64,000 nucleotides of DNA from Caldora sp965222765. GTDB taxonomy: Bacteria; Cyanobacteriota; Cyanobacteriia; Cyanobacteriales; Coleofasciculaceae. Shown piece by piece: positions 62,865-64,000 of this stretch. The translations under genes were made by a program, and so were the position numbers. Below the pieces are notes generated by a model. The model had not been told where the DNA came from and searched no databases. It saw only the letters and a list, made by a program, of their open reading frames with translations. Numbering within the stretch: position 1 is the stretch's first letter; every line of letters starts with the position of its first letter. The stretch covers positions 115,046-179,045 of the forward strand of contig CBDCVG010000035.1 of assembly GCA_965222765.1 (NCBI GenBank), in the 5' to 3' direction.

Positions 62865-62880
62865 GTACTGGGGAATTTCT

Positions 62881-63060
62881 ATGAGTAAGGCAGATATCTA
62901 TACTTTTGAGCGGAAAGTACGGTTTTATCAAAACCGACACCAACAAACAGCAAACCGTAAGATAGTTATTTCGCCAATGGTTCATCCTAGAGCCAGGGAA
63001 GTAGCCTCCGAATTAGAAGTGGAAGTCTATAGCTATGCAGAAGATCTGGAGTTAAACTAG
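62881..63060 (+). CDS. C-terminal remnant of a DUF3782/PD-(D/E)XK-type protein
   Basis: 59 aa from the ATG at 62881: MSKADIYTFERKVRFYQNRHQQTANRKIVISPMVHPRAREVASELEVEVYSYAEDLEL. This matches the end of the roughly 200-aa nuclease-like DUF3782 family (after the catalytic E-x-K strand). The catalytic part is missing: an STRR directly precedes it. It is either a truncated pseudogene or a short derivative kept as a protein. The reading frame from 62803 is repeat-derived. Confidence 0.65.
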   Translation: MSKADIYTFERKVRFYQNRHQQTANRKIVISPMVHPRAREVASELEVEVYSYAEDLELN

Positions 63061-63399
63061 ATAATTGAGAATGAGTAATTGGCAAGACTTCATCTCTACA
63101 CTTTGACTGCCAACATTTTAAGCTCGTAGTTCAGCACCGCTTCAACCTGCGATCGCTCTAGATTCGGATAAGCTCTAATCCCTCTCCCCCAGCTCCCTCA
63201 GCTTATCTTTGCCGATAATTTATTAACCGAGCAGTATTGCTCCAAGCCCCAACTAGTCACTGTTCAATTGGAACAACAGCTATATACTTTGCGATCGCAA
63301 CCAATATTAGACTAAAGTAAACAAGTGTAAAGAAGTCATTAGTCTTCCCTTATTGTTTTTTAAAGCATCTCCTTGGCGTTCATTGCTTCCTATACCACG
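63061..63399. other. Intergenic region
   Basis: 339 bp with CTCCCTCAG units near 63189-63206 and two GCGATCGC sites. I see no gene or strong terminator; it should contain the TPM-gene promoter. Confidence 0.5.
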
Positions 63400-64000
63400 A
63401 TGCAGCATCTTTTTCAAAAAAATTTTTAGTATCCCTGGTGGCATTTGTTCTAGCCTTCTCTGTTTGGGCAATTGCGCCAGAGGCAAAGGCTTACAATGAT
63501 CCTAGTCTACTGCCTGCAACTCAAACACCGGTAATTGATCTTGGTAACTTTATCCCTACGCTTCAAGAAGAGACACTGATCAAAGATTTAGAAAATTTTG
63601 AAGCTGAAACTGGCTGGAAACTCAGGGTTTTAACTCAATATGACCGTACACCTGGTCGAGCAGTCAAAAAATTCTGGGGACTTAATGACAAAAGTGTGTT
63701 ATTAATTGCCGACTCACGAGGAGGTAATCTACTGGGTTTCAATGTTGGCGATGACCTTTATCAATTCCTGCCTCGCACCTTTTGGATAGAGTTGCAAACA
63801 CGCTTTGGCAATCTCTACTTCGTCAGGGACAATGGTGAAAATCAATCAATCGTTGCAGCATTAGATACAATTAAGACTTGCTTGCGTCAGGGAGGTTGTA
63901 GGGTTGTACCAGGTCTTCCTCAAGAACAGTGGATCCTCACTCTGATTACTTCAGTTTTGGGTGGACTTATTTTGGGATTTGCAGCTGTTCCTCGTAAACA
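63400..64000 (+). pseudogene. TPM-domain (DUF477) protein, 3' truncated by window end, frameshift at codon 9-10
   Basis: From the ATG at 63400 the expected protein is MQHLFQKNFLVSLVAFVLAFSVWAIAPEAKA (signal peptide). The T-run at 63423-63427 has five bases instead of the six needed, so a stop appears after nine codons. The downstream frame is clean to the window end and reads a TPM domain: VIDLGNFIPTLQEETLIKDLENFEAETGWKLRVLTQYDRTPGRAV and DKSVLLIADSRGGNLLGFNVGDDLYQFLP, then a late TM segment (LTLITSVLGGLILGF). Such proteins are thylakoid-lumen factors; PSB27/TLP18.3-like roles in PSII repair are known for the family. Confidence 0.8.

Overview
The window is cyanobacterial. It carries psaE (photosystem I), gun4 (tetrapyrrole synthesis), an ictB-type membrane protein, an aromatic-carotenoid gene set, many HIP1 sites (GCGATCGC) and abundant heptanucleotide short tandem repeats (STRR: GTCATTT, AATTCTT, AATTATC, GGGAATT, AAACAAC). 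Base composition, IS load and repeats suggest a large-genome, probably filamentous or mat-forming species; I cannot name the species.

Layout. 1-4316: C-terminal part of a CruE-like carotenoid desaturase/methylase with a Rieske domain, a Rieske oxygenase, a WecG/TagA glycosyltransferase and a CruH-like hydroxylase-dehydrogenase fusion, probably a synechoxanthin-type module. 4344-8409: a two-gene island (Z1-domain ATPase plus m5C DNA methyltransferase) abutting a truncated duplicate of tRNA-Gly(UCC), with the intact tRNA beyond. 8485-19675: a TonB-like protein, ffh, a PAS/GAF-like protein, a GT39/ArnT-like membrane glycosyltransferase with TPRs, and a GMC oxidoreductase plus alpha/beta hydrolase pair. 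19766-24682: a MITE, an uncharacterised three-gene operon (one member looks like Trypco2 + HhH + IPT/TIG + CARDB) and a protein resembling the third domain of large GMC/hydrolase fusions. 24896-27201: a sulfoquinovosidase-like GH31 gene with two frameshifts.

From 27525 to 52965 the window is bracketed by two inverted, defective IS4/Tn5-like elements. Their outer 10-bp flanks are reverse complements of each other, and joining them restores a natural end to a Nudix gene, so the roughly 23-kb segment between them appears to have been inverted by recombination. It holds Uma2, a deacetylase, a disrupted murG, a cyclase fused to a T2SE-like ATPase, psaE, mutM, a microviridin RiPP cluster (two-core precursor, two ATP-grasp ligases, ABC exporter), ictB, gun4, lptB-lptF/G, panB, sppA and an IS630 element.

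52955-64000: Nudix, DUF2470, glycerate kinase, a seven-TM protein bracketed by a long inverted repeat, rpmF, a sulfite-oxidase-like protein, gmk-remA, an NFACT (RqcH/Rqc2) gene whose frame is broken by twelve copies of a 7-nt repeat, a cNMP-binding protein, three membrane/coiled-coil proteins and a partial TPM gene.

An unusual number of genes (GH31, murG, the 46141 gene, NFACT, TPM) contain frameshifts. Some may be sequencing errors at homopolymers. The NFACT repeat and the murG substitution are not typical sequencing errors.
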